Assembly: GCA_036405815.1 (NCBI GenBank)
Contig: DASWWX010000067.1
Span: forward strand, 112,803 to 176,802
From: Solimonas sp036405815
GTDB taxonomy: Bacteria; Pseudomonadota; Gammaproteobacteria; Nevskiales; Nevskiaceae
Length of the DNA stretch: 64,000 nt
Direction: 5' to 3'
Shown: positions 54,096 through 62,987 of the stretch, in pieces
How positions within the stretch are numbered: position 1 is the first letter of the stretch
Layout: each line of letters opens with the position of its first letter
Made by a program: the position numbers and the translations under genes
The notes under the pieces: generated by a model
Database searches by the model: none
What the model saw: only the letters and a program-made list of their open reading frames with translations
What the model was told of the DNA's origin: nothing

Positions 54096-56080
54096 CAGCC
54101 GGCCGCCTCCGTGCCCTGGGCCGTGCGCGCCGCCGCGAGGCGATAGCGCCGGTCGCAGGCCGCGACGATGCCCCCCAGCGCCATCACGAAGCCGCCGAGC
54201 CAGACCATCTGCATCATCGGCTTGTAATAGACGCGCAGCGCCCAGTCGCCCTGATGGCGCCCTTCGGTCTGCAGCGGCTCACCGAGTGCGACATAAAGAT
54301 CGCGCAGCAGGTTGTAGTCCACCGCCGCGTCGGTCATCACGTTCTGATGCGCGCGGTACTGGCGCTTTTCCGGATGTAGTTGGGCGATGAACCGGCCGTC
54401 GCGCGAGATCTCGACGAAGCCACGGTCGGCGTCGTAGTTGGGGCCCGGATGCGGCTCGACGCCACGGAACAGGAAGCTGTAACCGCGCAGATCGGCCGCC
54501 TGCCCTGGCCCGAGTCGCACGTCGCGCTCGATGCTGTAGAGGCTGACGAAGGTCACCCCCAGCACCCACAGGCCGAGGCCGACATGGGCGATGCTCATGC
54601 CCCAGACCGCGCGCGGCACCTGGCGCAGCCCCTGCCAGCGGTTACGCTTGCTGCCGGCGCGACGCCAGATTTCCTGCACCGCCGTGATCAGCACCCAGCA
54701 GCCGAGCAGGCCACCGGCGAACGCGGCAAGGCTCGCCGCCTCGCCCAGCAGGAACGGCAGCGCCGCAGCGGCGATCAGGGCGGCCACCATCGGCCAGCGC
54801 AGGTGCCGCAGCACGGGACCCCAGGCGGCGCGTTTCCAGCCCACGGCCGTGGCCAGTCCCAGCAGCACCGCCAGCGGCGCGGTCAGCGGGATGAAGACCG
54901 CATTGAAATACGGCGGGCCCACCGAGACCTTGCCGGCATTGAATGCGTCGATCACCAGCGGATAGAGCGTACCGATCAACACGGCCGCCGCCGCCACGGT
55001 GAGAAAGACGTTGTTGAGCAGCAGCAAGCCTTCTCGCGAAAACAGCGTCAGCTCGCCCTGCACCGCGCCGACCAGACGCGGCGCGCGCCACGCGTACAAC
55101 GCGAATGCGATGCCGAGCACGATGCACAGGAACGCGAGGATGAACACGCCGCGCGCCGGGTCGGTGGCGAACGCGTGCACCGACACCAGCACGCCCGAAC
55201 GCACCAGGAAGGTACCGAGCAACGACAGCGCGAATGCGAGGATCGCCAGCAGCACGGTCCAGGCCTTGAGCAAGCCCCGCTTCTCGGTTACTGCCAGCGA
55301 GTGGATCAGCGCGGTGCCGACCAGCCAGGGCATGAACGAGGCGTTCTCGACCGGGTCCCAGAACCACCAGCCGCCCCAGCCGAGTTCGTGATACGCCCAC
55401 CATGAGCCCAGCGTGATGCCCAGGGTCAGGAACAGCCATGCGGTCGTGGTCCAGGGCCGGGTCCAGCGCGCCCAGGCGGCATCGAGCCGGCCGGAGATCA
55501 GCGCGGCGATCGCAAACGAGAACGCCACCGAGAAGCCGACGTACCCCATGTAGAGCAGCGGCGGATGAATGATGAGGCCGGGGTCCTGCAGCAGCGGGTT
55601 CAGGTCACGACCGTCCAGCGGCACCGGGAACTCGCGCGCGAACGGATTGCTGGTCAGCAGCATGAACAGCAGGAAGCCGATGTTGAGCGCGCCCAGCACC
55701 GACAACGTGGTCGCCGCCAGATCCGCCGGCAGGCGCCGGTTGAACACGGACACCGCAAAGCCCCAGCCGGTCAGCATCAGCACCCACAGCAGCATCGAGC
55801 CTTCGTGCGCGCCCCAGACCGCGCTGATGCGGTACATCAACGGCAGTTCCGAATGGCTGTTGGCGGCGACATAGGCCACCGACCAGTCGCGCGTCACGAA
55901 TGCCCAGGTCAGGCAGGCATAGGACACCGCGATCAGGAAGAATTGCGCCTGCGCGCCGGAGGCGCCCATCGCCATCAGGCGCGGATTGCGACGCCATACG
56001 CCCAGTGCGGGCAGCACGACCTGCAGCAGGCCGACCGCAAGCGCCACCCACAGCGCGAAATGCCCCAGTTCCGGAATCAC
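54095..56080 (-). CDS. ccmF: CcmF, heme lyase component
   Basis: Polytopic membrane protein, 661 residues, that attaches heme to apocytochrome c. The WWD domain is present: HELGWGGWWFWDPVENASFM (about 230-249). Around 14 hydrophobic helices and a large periplasmic loop near the C-terminus are visible. The GTG at 56080 overlaps the ccmE stop; a longer frame to 56134 is unlikely. Confidence 0.97.
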   Translation of the reverse strand: MIPELGHFALWVALAVGLLQVVLPALGVWRRNPRLMAMGASGAQAQFFLIAVSYACLTWAFVTRDWSVAYVAANSHSELPLMYRISAVWGAHEGSMLLWVLMLTGWGFAVSVFNRRLPADLAATTLSVLGALNIGFLLFMLLTSNPFAREFPVPLDGRDLNPLLQDPGLIIHPPLLYMGYVGFSVAFSFAIAALISGRLDAAWARWTRPWTTTAWLFLTLGITLGSWWAYHELGWGGWWFWDPVENASFMPWLVGTALIHSLAVTEKRGLLKAWTVLLAILAFALSLLGTFLVRSGVLVSVHAFATDPARGVFILAFLCIVLGIAFALYAWRAPRLVGAVQGELTLFSREGLLLLNNVFLTVAAAAVLIGTLYPLVIDAFNAGKVSVGPPYFNAVFIPLTAPLAVLLGLATAVGWKRAAWGPVLRHLRWPMVAALIAAAALPFLLGEAASLAAFAGGLLGCWVLITAVQEIWRRAGSKRNRWQGLRQVPRAVWGMSIAHVGLGLWVLGVTFVSLYSIERDVRLGPGQAADLRGYSFLFRGVEPHPGPNYDADRGFVEISRDGRFIAQLHPEKRQYRAHQNVMTDAAVDYNLLRDLYVALGEPLQTEGRHQGDWALRVYYKPMMQMVWLGGFVMALGGIVAACDRRYRLAAARTAQGTEAAG

Positions 56081-56562
56081 GACAGGCTGGCGCTGACAGC
56101 GGCGGGCTTGTTCACCGGCTTGAACGGCATGCACGAATGCTTGCCGTCGGCGCTGACCAGCGACTCGGCCAGCTCCGGCGGCATGTAGTTCTCGTCGTGC
56201 TTGGCCAGCACCTCGTCGGCGACGAAGGTGCCACCGTCATCGACGCTGCCGGTGGCGACGATCCCCTGCCCCTCGCGGAACAGGTCCGGCAGGATGCCGT
56301 CGTAGCGCACCGCGACCGTCTTGTCGCAATCCGCCAGCGTGAAATTGACCTGCAGACCGTCGCCGCGCTTGACGCTGCCGGTCTCCACCAGCCCTCCGAG
56401 CCGCAGCTTGGCGCCGACCGGCACCGCCTGCGTCGCCAGATCGGTCGGCGTGTAGAAGTACATCATGTTCTTGCGGAAGGCGGTGAAACCCAGGACCGAC
56501 GCGAGTGCCAAGCCCACCAGCAGGCTCGCCACCGCCACCATCCGCTTCTGACGCTTGTTCAT
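56077..56562 (-). CDS. ccmE: CcmE, heme chaperone
   Basis: 161 residues. One N-terminal transmembrane helix (about 8-28), an OB-fold periplasmic domain with RLGGLVETGSVKRG and VRYDGILPDLFREGQGIVATG (in part), and the heme-binding motif VLAKHDENYMPPE with the covalent His near 121. The ATG at 56562 is chosen; the longer frame lies in ccmD. Confidence 0.96.
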   Translation of the reverse strand: MNKRQKRMVAVASLLVGLALASVLGFTAFRKNMMYFYTPTDLATQAVPVGAKLRLGGLVETGSVKRGDGLQVNFTLADCDKTVAVRYDGILPDLFREGQGIVATGSVDDGGTFVADEVLAKHDENYMPPELAESLVSADGKHSCMPFKPVNKPAAVSASLS

Positions 56563-56702
56563 TCCTCGACGCTCTCTTCCAGCGCTGCGCGCCGTTGCGC
56601 ACGCAGGCCCCACAGGTTCCACAGGTGCACGACCAGCGCGGCCGCGAAACTGCCCCAGACGAACACGGCGTAGCCGCTCATGTTCCAGAATTCAGCGGAC
56701 AT
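56559..56702 (-). CDS. ccmD: CcmD, small ccm membrane protein
   Basis: 47-residue protein with one transmembrane helix (about 10-28, YAVFVWGSFAAALVVHLW) followed by a short charged tail. It is the small subunit that helps release holo-CcmE from CcmABC. The ATG at 56702 lies inside the ccmC stop region; an upstream extension in frame is a shadow of ccmC. Confidence 0.9.
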   Translation of the reverse strand: MSAEFWNMSGYAVFVWGSFAAALVVHLWNLWGLRAQRRAALEESVEE

Positions 56703-57456
56703 CGGCGCCTCCGGCAAGTTCCCGGTTCGACAGTTCGCGCACCCAGGCGGTACCGCGCTCTCGCCGCAGCACCTCGTTCTGCGTACGTCGCAGAACCGCA
56801 TAGGCACAGAACAGCAGCGTGCCCAGCAACGCCGCATACAGCGGCAACGCCATGTCCAGATTCATGCTTGGCTTGCCCAGCTTCAGGATCGTGGAGCCCT
56901 GGTGCAGGCTGTTCCACCATTCCACCGAGTAGCGCACGATCGGCACGTTGATCACACCGACCACGGCCAGCAGGCTGCAGGCGCGCGCTGCGGCGCGCGC
57001 ATCGTCGAACGCCTGGGCCAGGCCGATCACGCCGAGATAGAGAAACAGCAATACCAGCTCCGAGGTCAGGCGCGCGTCCCAGACCCAGTAGGTGCCCCAC
57101 ATCGGCTTGCCCCACAGCATGCCGGTGATCAGGGCCAGCGCCGTGAAGCTGGCGCCCACCGGCGCTGTGGCGATAACCACGCATTCAGCCAGCTTCATGC
57201 GCCAGATCAGTGCCACCGCACCGGCCACGGCCATCATCGCGTACAGCGACAGCGAGATCGACGCCGCGGGGACATGGACGTAAATGATGCGGAACGCATC
57301 TTTCTGCTGATAATCCGGCGGCACCAGCACCAGCCCGGCAAACCAGGCGTACGCCAGCAGGATCAGCGAACCCCAGCCCAGCCATGGCGAGAGGCGATCC
57401 GCAAAGCGAAAGAAGCTGGGCGGCGAGCCCAGGCGGTGGAACCAGGTCCAGTTCAT
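56692..57456 (-). CDS. ccmC: CcmC, heme export to CcmE
   Basis: 254-residue membrane protein with six helices. The WWD motif is MWGTYWVWDARLTSELVLL (about 124-142). It transfers heme to CcmE. The ATG at 57456 overlaps the ccmB stop by one base; the much longer upstream frame runs through ccmB and is rejected. Confidence 0.96.
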   Translation of the reverse strand: MNWTWFHRLGSPPSFFRFADRLSPWLGWGSLILLAYAWFAGLVLVPPDYQQKDAFRIIYVHVPAASISLSLYAMMAVAGAVALIWRMKLAECVVIATAPVGASFTALALITGMLWGKPMWGTYWVWDARLTSELVLLFLYLGVIGLAQAFDDARAAARACSLLAVVGVINVPIVRYSVEWWNSLHQGSTILKLGKPSMNLDMALPLYAALLGTLLFCAYAVLRRTQNEVLRRERGTAWVRELSNRELAGGADVR

Positions 57457-58118
57457 CAGTCGAAGGCGTTGCGAAGTGCGGCAGCTGCGGCCCAGGGCAC
57501 CAGCGTCAGGCCCAGGGCCAGAATCGCGGCGAGGAAGTATAACGGAGCCCCCGCGTCGAGCCCCGATTGCGCGGCGCGCACCGCGCCGGCGCCGAACACC
57601 AGCACCGGCACGATCAGCGGCAGCGTCAGCACCGGCAGCAGCACGCCGCCCCGCGGCAGGCCGACCGTCAGCGCCGCCATGAAGCCGCCCAGCAGGCTCA
57701 GCGTCGGCGTGCCGAGCGCCAGGCCCATCAGCAATACCTCCAGCGCCTCGGCCTGCCCCAGCAGCCGCGCCGCCGGCCAGGCCAGCAGCACCAGCGGCAG
57801 GCCACTGAGCAGCCAGTGCGCGACGACCTTGGCCAGCACCACCAGCACCAGCGGCGTCGGCCCCAGGCTGATCTGCTCCAGCGAACCATCCTCCAGATCG
57901 GTGCGGAACAGACGCTCCAGCGTGATCAGCGCCGACAGCAGCGCCGCCACCCACAGCACCGAGGGCGCGAACAGCGCGAGCTGCGGGTCATTCGGCCTGG
58001 CGCCGAACCCGAACAACGTCACCACCACGAGAAAGAAGAACGGCGGCATCAGCCATTCCATGCGTGCCCGCGCCGCCAGACGCAGTTCTCGGCGCAGCAA
58101 AGCCCATAAGCCGCTCAT
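57456..58118 (-). CDS. ccmB: CcmB, ABC permease
   Basis: 220-residue membrane protein with six helices (about 20-215), including TDLEDGSLEQISLGP, a characteristic CcmB segment near residue 68-82. It partners with CcmA to release holo-CcmE. The ATG at 58118 overlaps the ccmA stop by 4 bases. Confidence 0.95.
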   Translation of the reverse strand: MSGLWALLRRELRLAARARMEWLMPPFFFLVVVTLFGFGARPNDPQLALFAPSVLWVAALLSALITLERLFRTDLEDGSLEQISLGPTPLVLVVLAKVVAHWLLSGLPLVLLAWPAARLLGQAEALEVLLMGLALGTPTLSLLGGFMAALTVGLPRGGVLLPVLTLPLIVPVLVFGAGAVRAAQSGLDAGAPLYFLAAILALGLTLVPWAAAAALRNAFD

Positions 58119-58708
58119 GACAGCACCCGCTCGCTTGCACGCGCTGCGAGACCCGCCGGCAAGGGCTGATGGCTGGTCATCAGCACGGCACCGCCCTGGT
58201 CGAGATGCGCGGTGGCCAGTTCGGCAAACAGCGACAGGCCGGCGGCATCGAGGCCGTCGAGCGGCTCGTCCAGCAGCCACAGCGGTCGCGGCACCAGCAG
58301 TAGCCGCGCCAGCGCGGTGCGCCGCTTCTGGCCCGCCGACAGCAGCCGGCAAGGCCGTAACCGTGCGCGCGGCGGCAGACCCAACCGCTCCAGCACTGCC
58401 GGCACGCGATCCGCATCACCGAGACTGAATCCGCACCAGTCCTGAAGGTTCTCGCGCGGCGACAGCTGCAAGCTCAGCCCGTTGCGGTGGCCCAGCCAGT
58501 GCACGCCGGCCTCCTGCGGTGGCCGCTGGACCCGCCCCTCGCGCACCGGGCGCAGCCCGGCCAGGGTTTCGAGCAGGCTGGTCTTGCCGATGCCGTTGGG
58601 ACCGCGCAGATGCAGCAGCTCACCGCGGCCGAGATCGAGCGCGAAATCGGCGAGCAGGCGGCGGTCGCCGCGATAGACGCAAAGGCCCTCGGCGCGAAGC
58701 AAAGACAC
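58115..58708 (-). CDS. ccmA: CcmA, ABC ATPase
   Basis: 197-residue ATPase. Walker A is GPNGIGKTSLLE (about 36-47), the signature region is LLSAGQKRRTALARLLL (about 119-135), Walker B LWLLDEPLDGLD, and the H-loop MTSHQPLP. The start is GTG at 58708. It opens the complete ccmABCDEFGHI operon, all with short overlaps. Confidence 0.95.
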   Translation of the reverse strand: MSLLRAEGLCVYRGDRRLLADFALDLGRGELLHLRGPNGIGKTSLLETLAGLRPVREGRVQRPPQEAGVHWLGHRNGLSLQLSPRENLQDWCGFSLGDADRVPAVLERLGLPPRARLRPCRLLSAGQKRRTALARLLLVPRPLWLLDEPLDGLDAAGLSLFAELATAHLDQGGAVLMTSHQPLPAGLAARASERVLS

Positions 58709-58840
58709 GTCGGACGGGAAGGCGGTCGGGAAAAGGGGCCGTAGTTTACGCGGACGGCGCGCCGAAGCTGAGTGTCCGACAGCGGCTTGGCACTAAACTA
58801 CGCGCATCCGATTCCGAATCCCGCGCACCCACCTGCCCGC

Positions 58841-59695
58841 ATGCCCGCCCAGCTCATCGACGGCAAAGCCGTTGCCGCCACCGTCCAGGACCGCGTCCGC
58901 CTCGCCGTCGAATCCCGGCTCGCCACGGGCCGGCGCGCCCCCGCGCTTGCCACGGTGCTGATCGGCGACGATCCGGCCTCGCACGTCTACGTGCGCAACA
59001 AGCGCCTGGCCTGCGAGAAAGTCGGCATCCGCTCGGTGCCGGCGCAGTTCGACGACACCATCACGCAGGAGCGGTTGCTGGCCGAAATCGACCGGCTCAA
59101 TGCCGATCCCGGCATCGACGGCATCCTGGTGCAGATGCCGTTGCCCAAGCAGATCGACCCGGTCGCGGTTACCGAACGCATCTCGCCGCAGAAGGACGTG
59201 GACGGCTTTCACCCCTACAACCTCGGCCGCCTCGCGCAGCGCATGCCGACGCTGAGGCCCTGCACACCGTATGGCGTCATCGAGCTGCTGAAGTCGGTCG
59301 GCGAGCCGTTCAAGCGCCGCACCGCGGTCGTCGTCGGCGCGAGCAACCATGTCGGCCGGCCGATGATGCTGGAACTGATGCTGGCTGGTGCGACCGCAAC
59401 CTGCTGCCACCGCTTTACCGCCGACGTGCCGGCCGAAGTCGCACGCGCCGACATCCTCGTCGTCGCCGTCGGCAAGCCGGGCATGGTCAGGGGCGAATGG
59501 ATCAAGCCGGGGGCCACCGTCATCGACATCGGCATCAACCGTCTCGACACGGGCAAGCTGGTCGGCGACTGCGATTTCGAATCCGCACGCGAACGTGCCG
59601 CCTTCATCACGCCCGTCCCCGGCGGCGTCGGCCCGATGACGGTGGCGATGCTGATGCAGAACACCCTGGAAGCCGCGCAGCGCTTCGGCGCATAA
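58841..59695 (+). CDS. folD: FolD, methylene-tetrahydrofolate dehydrogenase/cyclohydrolase
   Basis: Bifunctional one-carbon enzyme, 284 residues. Motifs are YVRNKRLACEKVGI (catalytic Lys about 54), the GILVQMPLPKQID stretch, the NADP-binding VVVGASNHVGRPM (usually SxxVGxP; here Asn replaces the common Ser), and PVPGGVGPMTVAMLMQNT (in part). The ATG at 58841 gives MPAQLIDGK; the upstream in-frame start at 58772 is unlikely. It is divergent from ccmA. Confidence 0.96.
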   Translation: MPAQLIDGKAVAATVQDRVRLAVESRLATGRRAPALATVLIGDDPASHVYVRNKRLACEKVGIRSVPAQFDDTITQERLLAEIDRLNADPGIDGILVQMPLPKQIDPVAVTERISPQKDVDGFHPYNLGRLAQRMPTLRPCTPYGVIELLKSVGEPFKRRTAVVVGASNHVGRPMMLELMLAGATATCCHRFTADVPAEVARADILVVAVGKPGMVRGEWIKPGATVIDIGINRLDTGKLVGDCDFESARERAAFITPVPGGVGPMTVAMLMQNTLEAAQRFGA

Positions 59696-59717
59696 GCAGC
59701 CGCTGCGATCACGGCAA

Positions 59718-59794
59718 GAACGCAAAGATCGCAAATATTGCCGAGAGCGCGAGCCGAGGCAGGCAACTCCCGCCCAATTGCGTCCTTCGCGTTC
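59718..59794. repeat. Imperfect inverted repeat between folD and the acyl-CoA ligase gene
   Basis: The left arm GAACGCAAAGATCGCAA (59718-59734) and the right arm TTGCGTCCTTCGCGTTC (59778-59794) are inverted copies that agree at 14 of 17 positions, separated by 43 bases. It fills most of the 117-base gap between two convergent genes. It resembles repeated extragenic elements of other proteobacteria and may occur elsewhere in the genome; no T tract supports a terminator. Confidence 0.55.
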
Positions 59795-59812
59795 GTTACG
59801 CGGCGGCCGCTT

Positions 59813-61504
59813 CTACTCCACCCAGACCACCGGCTGCTTGCGGCGCAGCCATGGCTCGAAACGCGGCCCGTACTGCTCCTCGATGACGTTGCGCTTGATC
59901 TTCAGCGTCGGCGTGATGAAACCGTTTCCTACGGTCCACTGCTCGCTGACGACGGCAAGAAAGTCCATCTGCTCGTGCGGGTCCAGCGACGCATTGATCG
60001 TCTGCAGGTGCTCGCTGAGCGCAGCCTGCATCGTCGAACGGACCGCGGGATCGCGCGCGCGATCCGCGGCGTCCTGCGACAGCATCACGATGCCGAACGG
60101 CTGCGCGAAGTCGGCGCCCGCCACGCAGCAGGCCTCGATCCCCGGAAACGCAACGAGCCGGTCCTCGATCGGCGCCGGCGCGACGTACTTTCCCTTGGAT
60201 GTCTTGAATAGATCCTTGACGCGGCCTGTGATCCGCAAGCGACCCTGCGCATCGATCTCGCCCTTGTCGCCCGTCCGCAGGAAGCCATCTTCCGTCAACG
60301 CCTCACGAGTCTTTTCCGGCTCCTGGTAGTAACCCTGCATGATGGCCGGCGAGCGCATCTGCACCTCGCCGTTGTCGGCGATGCGATGCTCGACGTCCTT
60401 GTAGGTCGTGCCGACATAACCCGCCTTCGCATCATCCGGCAGGTTGCTGTGCGAACAGCCGAAGTTCTCGGTCATGCCGTAGCCCTCCAGCACCTGCAGA
60501 CCGATGCTGCCGAACCACTGCAGCATCGACGGCGGCATGGGCGCCGCACCGCCAGCCGCGAAGCGGCACTGGTCGAGGCCCAGCCCCTGCAGGATCTTGC
60601 GTCGGATCACGCGGTTGACGATGGGGATGCGCAGCAGGCGGTCCAGCTTCCGCTGCGGAATCTTGGCCTGCACACCCTGCTGGAACTTCACCCACAGCCG
60701 CGGCACCGAGATGAAGATGGTCGGCCGCGCACGACGCAGGTCCTCGGCGAAGGTGTCCAGCGATTCGGCGAAGTAGACGCGAAAGCCTGCCCGCAAGGTG
60801 CCGGACTCGACCACCCAGCGCTCGGCAACGTGCGACAGCGGCAGGTAGGACAGCATGCGGTCCGATGGCGACGCGGGTTCACCGACTCCGTCGATGCGGT
60901 GGTATAGCGCATCCGCCGCCCAGCCAATGTTGTCGAAGTTGTGCATCACACCCTTGGGCATGCCGGTGGTGCCGGAGGTGTAGACGATCGTCGCCAGATC
61001 ATCCGGCGCGCGCAGCGGGTCGCCAGCGATCGGGGCGGTGCGAGCGACGAGGTCGTCCCAGCTCGGGTAGTTGTTGGGCGGCGACAGCGGGTAGGACATG
61101 CAGTGCACGTCGGCCGGCACACCCGGCTTCATCGTTTCCCACTCGTCGAGTTTTCCGACGAAGCAGGCCTTGGCGCCGCTGTGATCGAGAATCTGCCGCA
61201 CGCTCTGCGCGGTCAGCGTCGGGTACAGCGGCACACTGACGTGGCCGGCCATCCAGATCGCCAAGTCCGACATCAGCCACCACGCGCAGTTCTTCGACAG
61301 GATCGCGACGCGTGATCCCGGCTCCCAACCCTGCGCCTGCAGATAGGCGGCCATGCGCCGCGTTTCGTTCAAGGCCTGCTGCCAGGTGTAGTCGCGCGCT
61401 TGCCCGCCGCCCATCGGCTGCGTCAGCCAGATCGCATGCGGCAGCGCGCGCTCCCAGTGATAGGCGCGCTGCAACGGCAGCAATGCTGGATCGAGCTTCT
61501 CCAT
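59813..61504 (-). CDS. AMP-binding long-chain acyl-CoA synthetase-like ligase
   Basis: 563-residue adenylate-forming enzyme. The P-loop is IVYTSGTTGMPKGVMHNF (about 168-185). Further motifs are GYGMTENFGCSH (A5, about 340), LRTGDKGEIDAQGRLRITGR (in part; A7-A8, about 410-430), and a C-terminal catalytic lysine region KTSKGKYVAPAPIED. The overall form is that of the FACS/long-chain group that activates fatty acids with ATP and CoA. The acyl-CoA dehydrogenase gene is divergent across 112 bases, which supports a beta-oxidation role. The exact chain length is unknown. Confidence 0.9.
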   Translation of the reverse strand: MEKLDPALLPLQRAYHWERALPHAIWLTQPMGGGQARDYTWQQALNETRRMAAYLQAQGWEPGSRVAILSKNCAWWLMSDLAIWMAGHVSVPLYPTLTAQSVRQILDHSGAKACFVGKLDEWETMKPGVPADVHCMSYPLSPPNNYPSWDDLVARTAPIAGDPLRAPDDLATIVYTSGTTGMPKGVMHNFDNIGWAADALYHRIDGVGEPASPSDRMLSYLPLSHVAERWVVESGTLRAGFRVYFAESLDTFAEDLRRARPTIFISVPRLWVKFQQGVQAKIPQRKLDRLLRIPIVNRVIRRKILQGLGLDQCRFAAGGAAPMPPSMLQWFGSIGLQVLEGYGMTENFGCSHSNLPDDAKAGYVGTTYKDVEHRIADNGEVQMRSPAIMQGYYQEPEKTREALTEDGFLRTGDKGEIDAQGRLRITGRVKDLFKTSKGKYVAPAPIEDRLVAFPGIEACCVAGADFAQPFGIVMLSQDAADRARDPAVRSTMQAALSEHLQTINASLDPHEQMDFLAVVSEQWTVGNGFITPTLKIKRNVIEEQYGPRFEPWLRRKQPVVWVE

Positions 61505-61616
61505 CGCACTCTCCTGTAATGCTCGTTACCTTCGCATCATGCATAGCGATGCGCGGACGCTTTCGGATATCGTTCGGTTCTTCTGATTTTTAGACACACG
61601 ACGAACGGTAATTCAC

Positions 61617-62771
61617 GTGACCGCCAAGCCCGCCCGCTCTCCTTTCTACAACGAAGACCACGACAGCTTCCGGGTCCAGGCGCGACGTTTCGTCGACAAG
61701 GAGATTGCTCCCTACGTCGAGAAATGGGAAGCCGCGGAAACGTTGCCGCGCGAGCTGCATCGCAAGGCCGCCGAAGCCGGTCTGCTGCAGATCGGATTTC
61801 CGGAAGCCTACGGCGGCACCGACGTGCCGGACCTGTTCTACGCGGTCGTGCTGACCGAGGAACTGGCCCGCGCCGGCAGCGGCGGCGTCATCGCCAGCCT
61901 GATGTCGCATGGCATCGGTACGCCGCCGGTCGTGCACACCGGCACACACGAGCAGAAGCAGCGTTTCGTCGCACCGGTGATGACTGGGGACAAGATCGCC
62001 GCACTGGCGATCACCGAGCCCGGCGGTGGCTCGGATGTGGCCAACCTGAAGACGCGTGCCGAGCGCGACGGCGACCACTACGTCGTCAACGGCTCCAAGA
62101 CCTTCATCACCTCCGGCATGCGCGCCGACTTCGTGACTGTCGCCGTTCGTACCGGCGGACCGGGCATGGGCGGCGTCTCGCTGCTGATCGTCGAAGCCGG
62201 GACCCCCGGCTTCTCGCGCGCGCCGCTGAAGAAGATGGGCTGGTGGGCGTCCGACACCGCGACGCTGTACTTCGAGAACTGCCGAGTGCCGGTCGCCAAT
62301 CGCATTGGCGTGGAGAACGCCGGCTTCATGGCGATCATGATGAACTTCAACAACGAGCGCCTGATGCTCGCCGCCCAGGCCTACGGCTTTGCCGAGGTCT
62401 GCTACGAAGAAAGCCTGACCTACGCCCGTCAGCGCGAGACCTTCGGCAAGCCACTGATCAAGAGCCAGGTGATCCGTCACAAGCTGGCCGACATGCGCAT
62501 GCGCATCGACGCGGTGAAAGCCCACCTCGACCTGTTGACCTGGCGTGTCAGCCAGAAGCAGATGCCCGTCGCCGAGGTCTGCCTGCTCAAGAACCACGCG
62601 ACGACCATGCTGGAATGGGTTGCCAACGAGGCGATGCAGATCCATGGCGGCGCCGGTTACCTGCAGGGCAGCAAGGTGGAGCGCATCTACCGCGAGACCA
62701 AGGTCCTGACCATTGGCGGCGGTTCGCTGGAAATCATGAAAGATCTGGCCGGCCGGCAGCTGGGTTACTAA
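61617..62771 (+). CDS. Acyl-CoA dehydrogenase
   Basis: FAD-dependent enzyme of beta-oxidation or a related acyl-CoA pathway, 384 residues from the GTG at 61617. Motifs are ALAITEPGGGSDVANLKTRAE (in part; substrate/FAD contact, about 123-135), a C-terminal MQIHGGAGYLQGSKVERIYRE with the GG pair, and IYRETKVLTIGGGSLEIMKD (in part). The catalytic Glu position falls in the IYRETK segment. It is divergent from the acyl-CoA ligase gene. Confidence 0.93.
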   Translation: MTAKPARSPFYNEDHDSFRVQARRFVDKEIAPYVEKWEAAETLPRELHRKAAEAGLLQIGFPEAYGGTDVPDLFYAVVLTEELARAGSGGVIASLMSHGIGTPPVVHTGTHEQKQRFVAPVMTGDKIAALAITEPGGGSDVANLKTRAERDGDHYVVNGSKTFITSGMRADFVTVAVRTGGPGMGGVSLLIVEAGTPGFSRAPLKKMGWWASDTATLYFENCRVPVANRIGVENAGFMAIMMNFNNERLMLAAQAYGFAEVCYEESLTYARQRETFGKPLIKSQVIRHKLADMRMRIDAVKAHLDLLTWRVSQKQMPVAEVCLLKNHATTMLEWVANEAMQIHGGAGYLQGSKVERIYRETKVLTIGGGSLEIMKDLAGRQLGY

Positions 62772-62987
62772 TTGGCGGGAGGCCGCAGCAGCCACGCCAG
62801 CCCCCCGCCGCTGCCAAGGGCGGGTCGGGTCAGCACCAAATTCTTTGGCCACCGCACCGAATCGGACGGTCAGATTTGTAAGCCGCCGCTCACCCACAAA
62901 AAAGTCGCCTTTCCCCACTGGCGCGGACCTTGCGTTCGGATAGAATTCTCGAACGTTTTAAAACCTAACGATTCAGCACGGGGATAG

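Noticed and set aside
61571..61607. CGTTCG...CGAACG inverted pair between the acyl-CoA ligase and dehydrogenase genes
   Set aside because: Six-base arms with a 25-base spacer are expected by chance in GC-rich DNA, and they do not match FadR or PsrA operators.
62930..62946. TTGCGT and TAGAAT as a promoter for the OmpA-type gene
   Set aside because: The hexamers are only 5 bases apart and no good -35 exists at 16-18 bases from TAGAAT.
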